NCBI GenBank assembly: GCA_015179125.1
Contig: WHVA01000013.1
Location: forward strand, 310,001-374,000
Length of the DNA: 64,000 nt
Direction: 5' to 3'
Origin: Gautieria morchelliformis
Taxonomy: Eukaryota; Basidiomycota; Agaricomycetes; Gomphales; Gomphaceae
Both the position numbers and the translations under genes were made by a program. This document shows positions 11,371 through 23,543 of this stretch, in pieces. Below the pieces are notes generated by a model. That model was not told the DNA's origin and made no database searches. It saw only the letters and a list, made by a program, of their open reading frames with translations. The first letter of the stretch is position 1. Every line of letters starts with the position of its first letter.

Positions 11371-14300
11371 GTATATCAGAACTCTCCACATGCAGTTGTT
11401 CGATATGCCTATCACTAGATCTTACACCCGTGCCTGCGTCACCCCGACCATAGAGGCCCGCCACGCACGAAGTGCTTCACACCACCCCGAAAACCCCCCA
11501 TTCCGTCACCGCTACGACAACCCCCCTCCACCTTCAGACTCGTCTCGACGCCGAGTTATAGGTATCGGTCACGGACACATCAGCGAGGTTCCTGAGGATC
11601 CCTGTGGTGAGTCCCCCGACCCTAGCGACCCTGGAGACGGTGGTCATGGCGGCAATAACGACTCCGGTTCCGAGCACAATTCCGATCCCGATGCAGAGGC
11701 CCCGAGACCGAACTCCAACCCAAATGCAGAGGCAGACGGCAAGGAACAGGTTGGGCACTGTATGCTTGCGGCTTTGGAAAAGCTCGCCGACAATGGACTC
11801 GGTGGAGGAGACCACACCAACTCAAAGGCGAAACTTTGGGAGCCCAACCAATTCGACGGCTTGGACCCAAAAAAACTCTGAGGTTTCCTTCTCCAGTGCA
11901 TGTTGAATTTCCGTGCCAAACCCCAAGCTTTCTGAGATGGTTCTGCAAAAGTGAACTATGTCCTGTCCTTCCTCAAGGGAACGGCTCTCGACTACTTCGA
12001 GCCCTTCCTCACTGATGACCCTGTTAATGAGCCCCTTTGGGCCTCGGACTACGGCATCTTCATGGAAGAGCTTTACCTGAACTTTGGCCCCTATGACCAA
12101 GCTGCCGATGCCGAGGTAGAGCTCGAAAACCTCGTCATGAAGGATAGTCACAAGGCGACTCGGTTTTTTGTCGACTTCTACAGACTTACATCCATGCTTC
12201 AGCACAACGACTCAGCTTTGCATCGCCGAGCTTACCTTGCATTGCCGAAGCAAATCAAAGATGAAATGGTGCATTTTGACAAACCCTGATCCCTTGACGA
12301 CCTCCGAGATCTGGTCCAGAAAATTGACCAAAGGTATTGGGAATGTCGCGGTGAAGCCTCTCGCGAGACTCAATTCACACCCAAACCCGAGGCCAAGGAC
12401 AAGTCCAACCAAAACCGAGCCCCCCAGAACAATGACCAACATCAAGGTCAAAGTTCCAGCAACTCCAACGCCAACGCCAGTAATAACAATCACGGCAAAG
12501 GCAAGGACAAGCATAAGGGGAACAACACGTCCAAGGGTCAGAAAAAACCCGACTACGCTAACAAGCTTGGCAAGGATGGCAAACTCATGCCCGAAGAATG
12601 CCAGCGTCACATGGACAACAATCTCTGCCTAGTCTGCGCACAGAGTGGCCACCATGCGAAAGAATGCCCAAAAGCCACGTCGGCTCAGGCTGCAACGGCT
12701 TCTGAAGGGAAGATGTCCGATAACAAGGCCAAATCCTCGGCTTCGGGTGCAAAAAAATAGTCAGCGACCCTCCGACCTCCGCGCAAACCGAGGGTCGCGT
12801 TGACTCAACTTGCGCAATAGGGGAGGTAAGAATCAACGCTTCTGCTCTCTTTCCTCCGAACACTCTTGTAATTAGTTTGTCCTCGTCTCTTGTCCTGAAT
12901 GAAAATTTTAAAGCACTAGTAGATTCCGGCTCTACCCATTGTTTCATAGAATCCGTCTTTGTCCGTAAATACAGTCTCCGAACCTGTTCCGTAGACCCGA
13001 TCCCGCTCCATTTATTTGATGGTAGTACAAACTCGGGATTACTGAAGCTGTAGAGCTACCTATCCGCTTCCCTGATGGTCACACCCATTCCGTAGACTTT
13101 TATGTCACCCCCCTTGATTCGTCTGTTTCGGTAGTTCTCAGACACAACTGGCTCACCCGCTACAATCTGTTGATTGACTGGGTATTGGGCAGTATTACTT
13201 TCCGAACTTCCCTTCCGGGCAGTCCTGTGGACCCCCCACCGGCTTCGGCTCGCGCCGCAACGGCCAAGCCACCCCCGAGTCTGGAGGCCCCTCAGGTAGC
13301 CCTCCTTAACGCTGCGGCATTTTACCGTGCCTGCAAGTTGCAGGGTTCCCAGTGCTTCCAGCTAAATCTGGCGACGCCCGAGAACGAGGCTTCGGCCCGC
13401 TCGGCTTCTGCAAAACCCGAACCCATGGACCTCAAGGACGTCCCGCCGGAGTATCATGACTTCGTGGATGTGTTCAGCAAGTCCAAAGCTGATACCTTGG
13501 CTCCACACCGACCCTACGATCTCAAGATCGCTCTGGAGGACAGTGCTATGCCCCCTCAACCTCCGTTATATTCACTCTCTACCTTGGAGCTTGCCACGCT
13601 CCGGGCGTTCATAGATGAGCATCTGAATATGGGTTACATTCGGCCCACTCGGTCTTCGCATGGAGCCCCCATCCTCTTTGTCAAGAAGAAGAGCGGTGAA
13701 CTTCAGCTTTGCGTCGATTTCCGAGCACTCAACAAGATTACGAAGAAAGATCGCTATCCACTTCCGTTGATTACTGACTTATTGGATGCGCCCCAAAAGG
13801 CTCGGATCTATACAAAAATCGACGTTCGGCACGCATTCCATCTAGTCTGAGTCGCCAAAGGCAACGAGTGGAAAACAGCTTTCCGGACCCATTACGGCTC
13901 TTTCGAATGGCTGGTCATGCCGTTCGGCCTTACCAATGGTCCTGCGGTCTTTCAACGTTTCATGAATGACATCTTCGGAGATATGCTTGATGTATGTGTC
14001 GTTGTGTACCTTGACAACATACTCATCTACTCCGACGACCCAGTCAAACGTAGGGAACACGTCCGTGAAGTATTGCGGCGTCTTCGGAAACATGGCCTCT
14101 ACGCCAAACCCGATAAATGCGAATGGCACCGTGACTCTGTGGAATTCCTCGGGTATATGCTCTCTACCGATGGATTTACCATGTCCGAAGACAAAGTCCA
14201 AACAATCCATGATTGGCCTGAACCCCGGAAGGTAAAACACATACAGTTCTTCCTCGGCTTCACCAATTTTTCCCGCCACTTTATCTTCAATTATTCCAAC

Positions 14301-14462
14301 ATCACTGTTCCCCTCACTTGGCTTACCTGTAAAGGCACCCCATGGGCATTTACCAAAGAGTGCCGAAAGTCCTTCAATTACCTCAAGGAGGCTTTCACTT
14401 TGGCTCCGATCCTGTCACATTGGGTTCCTGACCGACCCATGGTTGTGGAAAAGCAATACACA
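10898..14462 (+). mobile_element. Ty3/gypsy retrotransposon, 5' half
   Basis: The element has a 5' LTR (10898-11370), then gag (about 11405-12760) with a zinc knuckle CLVCAQSGHHAKEC (about 12628-12670), a protease motif VDSGSTHCF (about 12911-12935) and reverse transcriptase (about 13440-14300). The RT shows CVDFRALNKITKKDRYPLP (near 13.71 kb) and VVYLDNILIYSDD (near 14.0 kb). The start of the RNase H region follows. Similarity stops near 14.46 kb, so most of RNase H, integrase and the 3' LTR are absent. It is broken in several places. Family assignment is firm from RT and gag order. Confidence 0.85.
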
Positions 14463-14680
14463 TGTGGTGTAAGGGTGTAAAGGATGTCGATCTTAAGACC
14501 TTGTATCACAAGGGCACAACAGAACTTGACCAATGAGTGGTATTCTGAATGCTACGTAGTGACAGGTAAGAGTAAGATGCGATGGGGACCGCTGGCCGGT
14601 TCCCACACATAAACTATACAGTGGGTCCCTAAGGGGCCCACTGGGATTATGTAATAACTAATGTACATGTAGATACACGG
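14463..14680. other. Non-coding sequence between gypsy break and next LTR
   Basis: No coding frame is seen. The interrupted sequence continues after the LTR element at 21955, because the 5-bp duplication CACGG lies at 14676-14680 and 21950-21954. The class of this host repeat was not resolved. Confidence 0.4.
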
Positions 14681-15902
14681 TGTCAATATTGGTTTTTAGG
14701 CGTTAATATCGTGCATTAGTGAACACAACGAATGCCCGAATAACTTGTGCGAATAAGTATGCCGTTCGGTGAATAAGTGAACCGATGAATGTTCACGAAA
14801 CAAAGGGGTTGCCCAAACGGGGCTCGCCCTGTCTACAGTCGTAGCGAAACAGCTCCTTGACGATGTAACGTGCAAGATATCGCAGAAGGGCTGTCTAAGT
14901 TTCGACGGTCCCTTCGCTGGCGAAGGTACTCCTTCGGAGCCCTTCGCCAACAGCACAGAAAGTAGTTCGAAGGCTAAGGTAACGAAGACGAAGTATGAGA
15001 ACTCACCAGTGATGCCTAAGTCCTTGGCTGGTCGAAGATAGAAATCTTCAAGGAGAGGCCCAAGACGATGATCACAGCGAGGTCAAGTTTGCACAAGGTG
15101 GACGACGTATGATAATTGAACTGGGGAATATACATGCGAATGTAAACTACTTATATCGAATGCTCGTAAGGTATCAGCGAATAGGAAAGAGGCCGTCACA
15201 AGTCAGGGTTGGATAGGGGTGCGCAGTCATGGTACTAAGGAGATGGAATAAACATACAATAGAGTGAGGGAAGAATGCGAACATGAAACGACGGAGAGTA
15301 AAAGGGGGCGAAGGCACTTATGGACAAAACCACGTCTTGGGACCCACATACATGCTACCCTGCATGGACCCTTGGTCTACTGGGTTGATTCCGCACAGCC
15401 TATAGAGGGTGTGTCCTGCGAACATGCTTCGACCATATGAACACCCAATGGGGTTGGATTAAGAAGGCGATGGGGTTAATGATGAACCATCATGCCGAGT
15501 GAACGGTATCGATCGTGTTTTTGATGGTGTGCCTGCTGGCGAATGATGCCAGCAGCGAATATCCGTTCGGCGAAATGCAAGGAAGGGCAAAAAGGGGTCA
15601 CATAGGGGAGGAGAGGTCAAGGTGGAGGGAGAAACCGAGCGAACACTGAGGAGGAGTAGCGAAAGGGAAAATGGAGGTACCATCGGAAGAGGGTTGAGCA
15701 GAGGAGGTGGTAGGCCCAGTGCTGACTGCCGAATCAGTCCCAGGATGTCGATCGTGCATTTGGCGGCGCAGCTATGGTAGTTGGCGCGAACAGCGAGAGT
15801 TGGTTACTGAACATAACAATGGTGATCGGAACGAACACGAAGGTGGGGTGAGAAAATAGGAAAATTAAGCTTCTGAGTATGAGAGATAAACGCGTCATGA
15901 CA
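14681..15902 (-). repeat. LTR (3' copy in element orientation)
   Basis: This is the 1222-bp copy of the long LTR, starting tgtcaatattgg and ending cgtcatgaca on the plus strand. It is preceded by the target duplication CACGG. No long frame in it is credible as a gene. Confidence 0.92.
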
Positions 15903-16080
15903 GTACCCCCTCCTAGCTTCGGAGTCCAACGACGTAGTGTTCTGGGGTGGGGACGAGTCTGAGGACATAATAGTGCTCCCGATATGATCTCTCGCCGCTT
16001 GGTCCGTGCACGGCTCGGCCCTGGGCTTAAAAAGGCGTTGCGGTGTGAGGCGACGGGCTCATTTCACCATTCGATTCCTT

Positions 16081-17515
16081 ATGGCCCCTAATGAGTCCTC
16101 CTCTCTCTCTGTGCTTATCGAGCGAACGCACGTCAAGCTGAAGGTTCGTCCTGACCTTCGGGGAGCCTTGCGCAAAGAAGTGGAGCAATGGGTTGTGGAG
16201 GCTGAAGAGCTTCAGGTAGGAGAGCTTCCTCATCAAGGATTTTCGCTGACCACTCCATCACAGGCTGAGCTGCGTGCCACATTGCGTGTCGAAGCGATCG
16301 CGGACCCCGACTTCGAACGTCCGTCGGAAGTGGACGACCTGGCGAGGGAGGTGAAGGAAGCGAAAGACTGGTTCGGGAGTGTGGGTTTCTTAGTTAGCCC
16401 AGAATTCCTTGATGCCAGGATGAACACGGTGCCAGAACCGATAGCGTCGCGAGGTCCGTCGAAGGAACGCGAGGTACTGGGGGTTGCTACGAAGGAGCCC
16501 CGAATTGAGGGGGACAGTGTGCGGGAGCCTGAAGGTATGTGACACTTGTTTATTCACTGGTCTCCTGACTTGAAGTTCTCTCGAAGATTCCGCTCGCGCG
16601 GCTGAGCCTCTCGCTGGGCCATCGGGAGATTCCGCCACAGTCCCGCCTGTGCGCATGAAATGGCGACCTATGTTCCTGTCGTCCGAAGACGAAGGCGAAA
16701 GTACCTGGACACCGAAGAAGGCTTGGAAGGAACGTACTCGGAGCCCTTCGCCAGAGGTTGTCGTAGTCGAGCCGACCCCTGCCCAACGTCGCAAGGGTCG
16801 GGCGAATGCACTAGTCGCCGAATCGGACAAGGTTCCACAATCGGTGGCGAAGCATGGTTACCCCGAGCATGCGTATTTGCTCGGCTGGTTGATATATAAC
16901 GGGGTAAGCAGCATAGTTCTTTGTCGAAGTAGTTTGCCCGCTGACTGTGTGCTCCTCCGTAGCACGAGGTACTGAAGAGGCCTGCGAAGTGTGGGCGATG
17001 CCTTCGCTATGGTCACACCTGCAGTGGCGAGGCGGGGAAGATGTGTGGGCGATGCATTCACGATCGCCAGGGCTGTGTTGCAGCAGAGGGTAGGTTCTGT
17101 TCCTTTCCATTCCTCCTACATCGTCCGAATTCATATGGAGTCCTTGTCCCTCCTTTAGAGTACGTGGCGAAGGACGAAAAGGATAGTCGAGAGCCGGTGG
17201 TGAAAGAGCGAGGGTTGAAGGGGAAGAGTAAGGGGAAGGCGAAGGAAAAAGGGTCGACGGCAGGTCCGTCCTTGATCTCATCGAAGGGCATCTTGGTAAG
17301 CCTGTTGTACCCCCCTTCCGAGCATCACCCGCTGAGTCTCAGATACCTCCGAAGGCACCCAAACGTCTGCACTGGCCGGCGAGGAGAGGGTGGAGGATCT
17401 GGTGGAGAGGTCGGAGGAGTTGATGAGGAGTGTGTCTCGAAAGCTCAATGATTTGAGCGGAGAGGTGTTACAACTAGAGGGGGTCCAGGCGATGCTTAGG
17501 AAGCTAATGAAATAG
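16081..17515 (+). CDS. Antisense gene inside the LTR element, Zn2Cys6-like plus coiled coil
   Basis: This gene runs opposite to gag. The first exon starts MAPNESSSLSVL (16081), and the gene appears to have at least three introns with good borders: 16535-16586 (gtatgt..cgaag), 16904-16962 (gtaagc..cgtag) and one near 17.09-17.16 kb. After the second intron lies CGRCLRYGHTC and then CGRCIHDRQGC. The spacing is C-X2-C-X6-C-X7-C-X2-C-X6-C, which matches a fungal binuclear zinc cluster, although the usual basic residues between the second and third Cys are missing. The end (about 17.38-17.51 kb) is acidic and heptad-like, probably a coiled coil. Function unknown; DNA or RNA binding is a guess. Introns on this strand would not be removed from the element's own genomic RNA. 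Confidence 0.65.
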
Positions 17516-17630
17516 TCTGTGATAATTTTTTATGTGAACATAGAAGCGTCGTTTTTCTTGAAGTGCTAAATTATGTGCCCCCCTTTTATGGTACACGTCG
17601 CCCCGACGGGTAAAGTGGGCGGAATGGGAT

Positions 17631-18069
17631 AGAGTGGTCCAATCGCCGTGTTCGGGGCGTAACCCAAGAATAGCGGGGACAAGTATAAACCAGCGATATG
17701 GAGGGCTCAGTAGAGTGATGCTCGATAGGCTGTTGCTGAGGTAGCCAATAGTTTGCCGTCCATGTTGAACGTCTGTGTAAAAACAGGAAGATTCGGGATA
17801 GGAAGGGCGAAGAAAGAAACGACACCTGGTAGAAGGGCCGAAGTGTAATAGAGTAGTCCAATCGCCGTGTTCGGGGCGTAACCCGAGAATAGCGGGGACG
17901 AGTATAAACCAGCGATATGGAGGACTCAGTAGAGTGACGCTCGATAGGCTGTTGATGAGGTAGCGAATAGTTCGCCGTCCATGTCGAACGTCTGTGTAAA
18001 AACAGGAAGATTCGGGACAGGAAGGGCAAGGAGAGAAACGACACCTGGTAGAAGGGGCCGAGGTGTAAT
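17631..18069. repeat. Two-copy tandem repeat, unit about 219 bp
   Basis: The block beginning agagtggtccaatcgccg at 17631 recurs at about 17850 (agagtagtccaatcgccg) and keeps high similarity through to about 18069, including cgtctgtgtaaaaacagg. It lies inside the LTR element, between the ends of the antisense gene and gag. The minus-strand frame through it is likewise internally repeated and probably not a gene. Confidence 0.85.
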
Positions 18070-18414
18070 AGAGTGTATGTCGAAGGTACCTGAAGAGTGG
18101 TATGTGGGAAAACTATCTATTGAAGTAGAGTTTGTCCTGAATGAGACGGATATGTACGTGTTCGGCGAACGGGACAAGTAGTGGCTAGTGTGCTTTTACA
18201 AGGAGGAGGAGATAGAGATATTTGTGTGCGGATTTTTGAGAACTAGGATGAGAGGGGAAAGAATCAGAGACTGAGAAGGTGTACATGGATGGGGAGAGGT
18301 GAAGGAGGCAGGATAGTTAAAGCGAACGGGTACAGGGATTTGTACAGAGTGGGTAATGTCGTTGTTCGAAAGAGTAAAGCGATCCATTCTTAACACCACA
18401 GAGGGATCGCGAGT

Positions 18415-20631
18415 TTAACATTCCACGGGAGAGCTTTCGCCATCTTCGGGAACCTCTTCGAGAATCGCAACCTGGGGGTCACCTTCGAGAGTGAAGATAG
18501 CTCTGCCAGTAGTTGGGGCAGACTCTTGGAAGCGGCACCCCTTCGCGTGATGTGTGGGGGGTTCGCCGCAATAAGGACAAAGTCCTTTGGTTTTTCGTCG
18601 CTCTTTCTCGGCTTCAGTAAGACGTCCGGTAGCATCAAGGATGCCGGAAAGATCTTTCTGTTCATCGGGCTTGGCTGCGGCAGGGGGTCTGGGTCGAGCG
18701 TTAGCACGTGGTGTAACAGAAGGTTCGGAAGAAGAAGGGGGATGAATAGAGGTTGTAATCTGCTTTTCGCCTTGGCGCTCCCAGTAGCGATTGTCGATGC
18801 GAAGAGCCTGACGTTTGAGATCGTCGAGGCTTTCGGGACGTTCGTAGGAGAGCATGTGGTCTTTGATGCGCTCGGCGAGGCTGTTGTAGAAGGTGTCGTA
18901 AAGGGTGGCATCGTTCCACTCGACGTAAGAGGACAACTCAGTGAATGTGGTCATGTGGTGATTGACACGATGGGTGTCGAGCATTTTGAGCCTGCGAATA
19001 GCTCGCTCGGACACCTGGATGATTCGGCCTGACCGAAAAGACGATTAAGTTCATCTACAAAGATAAGCCAGTTGCTCCAGATGGGAGGTTCCGGGAACTG
19101 AATTAGAAAAGGCTGCCACCAGATCAAGGCAATGTCGCTGAGGTAGGATGCTGCGTAGGAGACTCGCTGTCACTCCTGCTGGAACTTTCGGGGTTTGTTG
19201 TCGAAGACCATAATACAACTAGCGATGAATGTTCGGAGAAGGCGAGGTTCTTTCCCTGTGAATTTGTCGGGTTTCGCAGCATCGGAATCACCATCAGGGG
19301 TGGCCTGAGGGTAGGCGAAAGGAAACGGATAATAGGGGTTCCATGGGAACCCTGGTTGCGGCCAAGGCCCTCCACCAAAGGGTGGAGGTGGGCCAGGAGG
19401 TCCGGGGGGCCCAGGTGGTCCAGGAGGCCCGATCGGAGGTACTCCAAAATGGGGAAATGGTGGCCCGAGAGGTGGTGGAGGAAGCGGTGCAGGCCCGCCA
19501 GGTGGGGCAGGAATCTGTGCCGGGGGTTGCTGCGGGGGAGGTCGTCCCGCGAAGGGGAGAGGCTGTCCCGTGAATGGAAAAAGGCGCAGGCCCGCCAGGT
19601 GGGGCAGGAATCTGTGCCGGAGGGTTTTGCGGGGGAGGTTGTCCTGCGAAGGGGAGATGTTGTCCCGCGAATGGAAGAGGCACAGGCCCGCCAGGTGGGG
19701 CAGGAATCTGGGCTGGAGGTTGGTACAGGGGAGGTTGTCCCACAAACGGGTGAGGTTGTCCTGCGAATAGAGGTGGGGCGTTACCGAAAGGCAAAGCATT
19801 TGGGTCATAATAGGGTACGCCAGTAACGGGATAGCCAAGATTTTGCTCGGGCGCAGGCTCAGCGTGATGTTCCTGGTCCGCCACAGGTGCCTCGCGAGGG
19901 GGAGTGGGTTGAGAGCTGACTCGAGTATGGTCACTATGTACTGAATGGTGAAGACTGCGAAGAGCCTGCAAAGAGTGCGAAGATGCATGTGAGTGATGCG
20001 AATGAGATGAAGAATTGTGCGAAGCGGGTGTGCGAGCCCGATATTCTACGTGTACAGGGGTGGTTTGCCTAGAATTGAGAGGAGATGTAGGCTGGGGGTT
20101 AAGAGGGCGCTGGGCGTAGTGTACATCGAGAAAGGGGTTCGGAGTATGACTAGGTGAAGCAGGTGGCAAGTGGGGTCGTGCGAAGGCCGATTGTAATCGG
20201 AGTCCTGAAGTACCGACAATCCGAGGGAGCCTAGAAGGATAAGGTCCTTGAAATGTGCTAGGGTCCTGTAGGCGACCGCTGGGCGAATTAGGGGCAAGTA
20301 AGCGGCGTAAAGAATCGGCACTGGGTCGATGACTAGATGTGGGGGTGTTGGCTGAGAGTGGTCGCTGAGGGGAGAAGTGTTGTTCGCCTGGAGTCAGCTG
20401 CCGTTGGACGTCGAAATGAGGCGGAGATGCGTGTTCGGGGACCGGATGATGTGGTGTAGGCCGAGATGCAGACATGACGACGAGGCGAGAGAAAGGGATG
20501 ATGTCCTCTGTGGGATTTTGTGAAGGGAACGAAGCGGAAGCTGTTCGCCTCTGGAGTGGTGCTGGGGTCGGAACCGGACCTGTCAAGCGAGTTCTATGGA
20601 CAACAGGGTTTTCTTGTTGTGTAGATGACAT
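18415..20631 (-). CDS. Gag region of the LTR element
   Basis: The region starts MSSTQQENPVVHRTRL at 20631, 49 bp inside the right LTR. The N-terminal part is rich in Ser, Pro and His. A Pro/Gly-rich middle (about 19.37-19.76 kb) holds repeated units such as PPAQIPAPPGGP. The distal part (19014-18415) reads as a retrotransposon capsid with a zinc knuckle CPYCGEPPTHHAKGC (about 18.53-18.58 kb). It ends near 18.4 kb without a protease. The region is spread over more than one frame, so it may be broken. Role: capsid formation and RNA packaging, by family. Confidence 0.75.
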
Positions 20632-20679
20632 GAAAAAAATAGGGTAATGCTTTGACTGTAGCTGTTAGTTCAATTATAC

Positions 20680-21949
20680 TGTCAAGATTGGTTTTTAGGC
20701 GTTAATATCGTGCATTAGTGAACACAACGAATGCCCGAATAACTTGTGCGAATAAGTATGCCGTTCGGTGAATAAGTGAACCGATGAATGTTCACGAAAC
20801 AAAGGGGTTGCCCAAACGGGGCTCGCCCTGTCTACAGTCGTAGCGAAACAGCTCCTTGACGATGTAACGTGCAAGATATCGCAGAAGGGCTGTCTAAGTT
20901 TCGACGGTCCCTTCGCTGGCGAAGGTACTCCTTCGGAGCCCTTCGCCAACAGCACAGAAAGTAGTTCGAAGGCTAAGGTAACGAAGACGAAGTATGAGAA
21001 CTCACCAGTGATGCCTAAGTCCTTGGCTGGTCGAAGATAGAAATCTTCAAGGAGAGGCCCAAGACGATGATCACAGCGAGGTCAAGTTTGCACAAGGTGG
21101 ACGACGTATGATAATTGAACTGGGGAATATACATGCGAATGTAAACTACTTATATCGAATGCTCGTAAGGTATCAGCGAATAGGAAAGAGGCCGTCACAA
21201 GTCAGGGTTGGATAGGGGTGCGCAGTCATGGTACTAAGGAGATGGAATAAACATACAATAGAGTGAGGGAAGAATGCGAACATGAAACGACGGAGAGTAA
21301 AAGGGGGCGAAGGCACTTATGGACAAAACCATGTCTTGGGACCCACATACATGCTACCCTGCATGGACCCTTGGTCTACTGGGTTGATTCCGCACAGCCT
21401 ATAGAGGGTGTGTCCTGCGAACATGCTTCGACCATATGAACACCCAATGGGGTTGGATTAAGAAGGCGATGGGGTTAATGATGAACCATCATGCCGAGTG
21501 AACGGTATCGATCGTGTTTTTGATGGTGTGCCTGCTGGTGAATGATGCCAGCAGCGAATATCCGTTCGGCGAAATGCAAGGAAGGGCAAAAAGGGGTCAC
21601 ATAGGGGAGGAGAGGTCGAGGTGGAGGGAGAAACCGAGCGAACACTGAGGAGGAGTAGCGAAAGGGAAAATGGAGGTACCAAGGTGCTGGAAATGCACAG
21701 GTCATGGCAATCCAACTATTCGAACACCATTGGAAGAGGGTTGAGCAGAGGAGGTGGTAGGCCCAGTGCTGACTGCCGAATCAGTCCCAGGACGTCGATC
21801 ATGCATTTGGCGGCACGGCTATGGTAGTTGGCGCGAACAGCGAGAGTTGGTTACCAAACATAACAATGGTGATCGGAACGAACACGAAGGTGGGGTGAGA
21901 AAATAGGAAAATTAAGCTTCTGAGTATGAGAGATAAACGCGTCATGACA
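20680..21949 (-). repeat. LTR (5' copy in element orientation)
   Basis: This is the 1270-bp copy, starting tgtcaagattgg and ending cgtcatgaca on the plus strand. It is followed by CACGG. It is about 48 bp longer than its partner because of one internal block near 21.68-21.73 kb. Confidence 0.92.
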
Positions 21950-22125
21950 CACGGGTTATTTACAAAGGGGGCTACACTCCCTACACAGTGATTTTAGAGT
22001 CAGCGATGTCCACAAACGCCCACAGGTCATCGGCTTAGTGCCACCCCATTGTTCTGGCTCGGTCCATTATTCTATTTTCACTATAAATCCCTTGTAAATA
22101 GTTTACAAGAATTAGATAGTCTATA

Positions 22126-22545
22126 CTGCTCCTGGTGTTGGGCGAAAGCAAAAAAATAGATTGCTTGTTGAAGCTGCTCTCTTGCACGCCTCTGGGGATG
22201 GGCTCGAGCCAGCAGTAATGAGAGACAATCTAACTAACAACACAATAGGATTAACTAACAACAAAATAGGGAAGTGGTGGGTGGGTGAGAAAGAAAAGAC
22301 TGTGACTACTGTCACTGAAGGATGAGAGAGGGCCACTCCAAGTGTTGGACTGTGGCGGTCAGAAGGAAAGACAATGGCAGTATGGATGCTTGTGGATCAC
22401 ACTGCATCACTTCATAGACCCTGGACAATCTTCAATTGTCCATCCTATCTATGCTGCTCCTGGTGTCGGGCAAAAGCAAAACAATAGATTGCTTGTCAAA
22501 GCTGCTCTCTTGCACACCTTTGGGGACGGGCTCGAGCCAACACAA
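22126..22545. repeat. Interspersed repeat module, two partial direct copies
   Basis: A segment of about 90 bp (ctcctggtgttgggcg to ggctcgagcc, 22126-22213) recurs at about 22450-22545 with small differences. Between them lies a second module (22286-22449: gagaaagaaaagactg to the palindrome ggacaatcttcaattgtcc), which recurs at 23544-24151. No coding frame is credible. It could be decayed LTR or SINE material; class not recognised. Confidence 0.7.
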
Positions 22546-22609
22546 GCAAAAGTGGAGAGCCAGCGGCTCAGGAAGCTGAGCGCTGGAACGTGCCCAAAGG
22601 AGGAGGGGT

Positions 22610-23010
22610 TGAAGGAGTCTGGACGTGAGGTAGAGTGGGGATGTGAAGTTGGGGACACAAGGTTGAATGGGACATGCAGCCAGGATGCTGAGTCAAGCAG
22701 GACAACAAGGCCAAATGGTGATGGGAAGTCAGGACACAGAGTCGGGGCACAAGGTCGAAAAGGACATAGAGTTGGAACAGCAGTCAAGTGAGGACATAAG
22801 GTCAAGTGGTGATGTGAAGTCAGGATATGGGTTCAAGTGGGGACACAAAGTCGATGGGGATGTGAGGTCACGACCGGAGTCAAGCAGGGACAGGTCAAAT
22901 GTGAAGTCTGAGCATGGTATCAGGACCTGGAGTCAAGTGGGGACGTAAGGTCAAATGGTAACGTGAAGTCAGGACATAGAGTCAAGTGGGGACTCAAGGT
23001 CGAAAAGGGG
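22610..23010. repeat. Degenerate purine-rich minisatellite-like tract
   Basis: Words such as ggtcaagtggggacac, gtgaagtcaggacata and gagtcaagtggggac recur about every 20-50 bp in imperfect tandem arrangement. The tract is purine-rich on the plus strand. It has no gene. The array is worn and its unit cannot be fixed by eye. Confidence 0.6.
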
Positions 23011-23543
23011 GTGTTGTGCTAGGCCTGAAGAAGGCATGATGAAATATGGGAGTCCCACTAGGGGATGGCAAATAAGCACGTGCACTTCCTCAAGAGACGC
23101 GGCAGTGCATATGGCAGCCTAGGGCACCAAGAAGAATACGGAGGATGCTGATGGCATGAAGGCCGTCCATTATGCCTGCGATGCCAGTGGGAATTTGGCT
23201 CCCACGAAATCACCACAGCATGGAGTCACGAGTTTTATCCTTGAGAAAGGAGAATGAGGATGCTGGCAATGAGGACATGGTGGGGACAAGGCTAATAGCC
23301 ACATTCGGCTAGGGTGGCACCGCTGCCACTCGATGAGCCAGAGGCAGAGCTTGTGCTCATACTAGCAGTAGTGAGTGAAGTGGAGGTAGCTTGGGTGCTC
23401 AACGCCGTCTGGGTGGTGGTGCCACCGGTGGCAGCTCAGGTTGCCGTTATGCTGGATGCACCGTTCCGTGCCAGTGGAGGCTCTTGCGGAAGAGACCTGG
23501 AAGAAAACTCCAGAAAAGGTCATGAAGGGTGCATGAGAAAGTT

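Larger units (their letters stand above)
14681..21949 (-). mobile_element. Gag-only LTR retrotransposon with an antisense gene
   Basis: Two long direct repeats (1222 and 1270 bp) with ends TGTCA and TGACA enclose about 4.8 kb. The perfect 5-bp duplication CACGG flanks the whole. Orientation is minus: gag starts just inside the right LTR (20631), and a purine tract (complement of 15903-15925) abuts the left LTR. No protease, reverse transcriptase, RNase H or integrase motif is visible, so it is probably non-autonomous and uses another element's enzymes. On the opposite strand is a separate spliced-looking gene (16081-17515). The LTRs differ at about ten sites plus one length difference of about 48 bp, which suggests a recent insertion. 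Confidence 0.88.

Noticed and set aside
19356-19826. Plus-strand frame with repeated ARQVGQESVPE-like units
   Set aside because: It is the antisense of the Pro/Gly repeats in gag.
14463-21987. Possible larger element with ends tgtggtgtaagggtgta and tacactccctacaca
   Set aside because: The ends are only loosely inverse, no clear target duplication was found, and the CACGG-flanked LTR element explains the region.
22170-22213. tRNA B-box-like word gggctcgagcc suggesting a SINE promoter
   Set aside because: No matching A box at the right distance and no tail; the similarity is weak.
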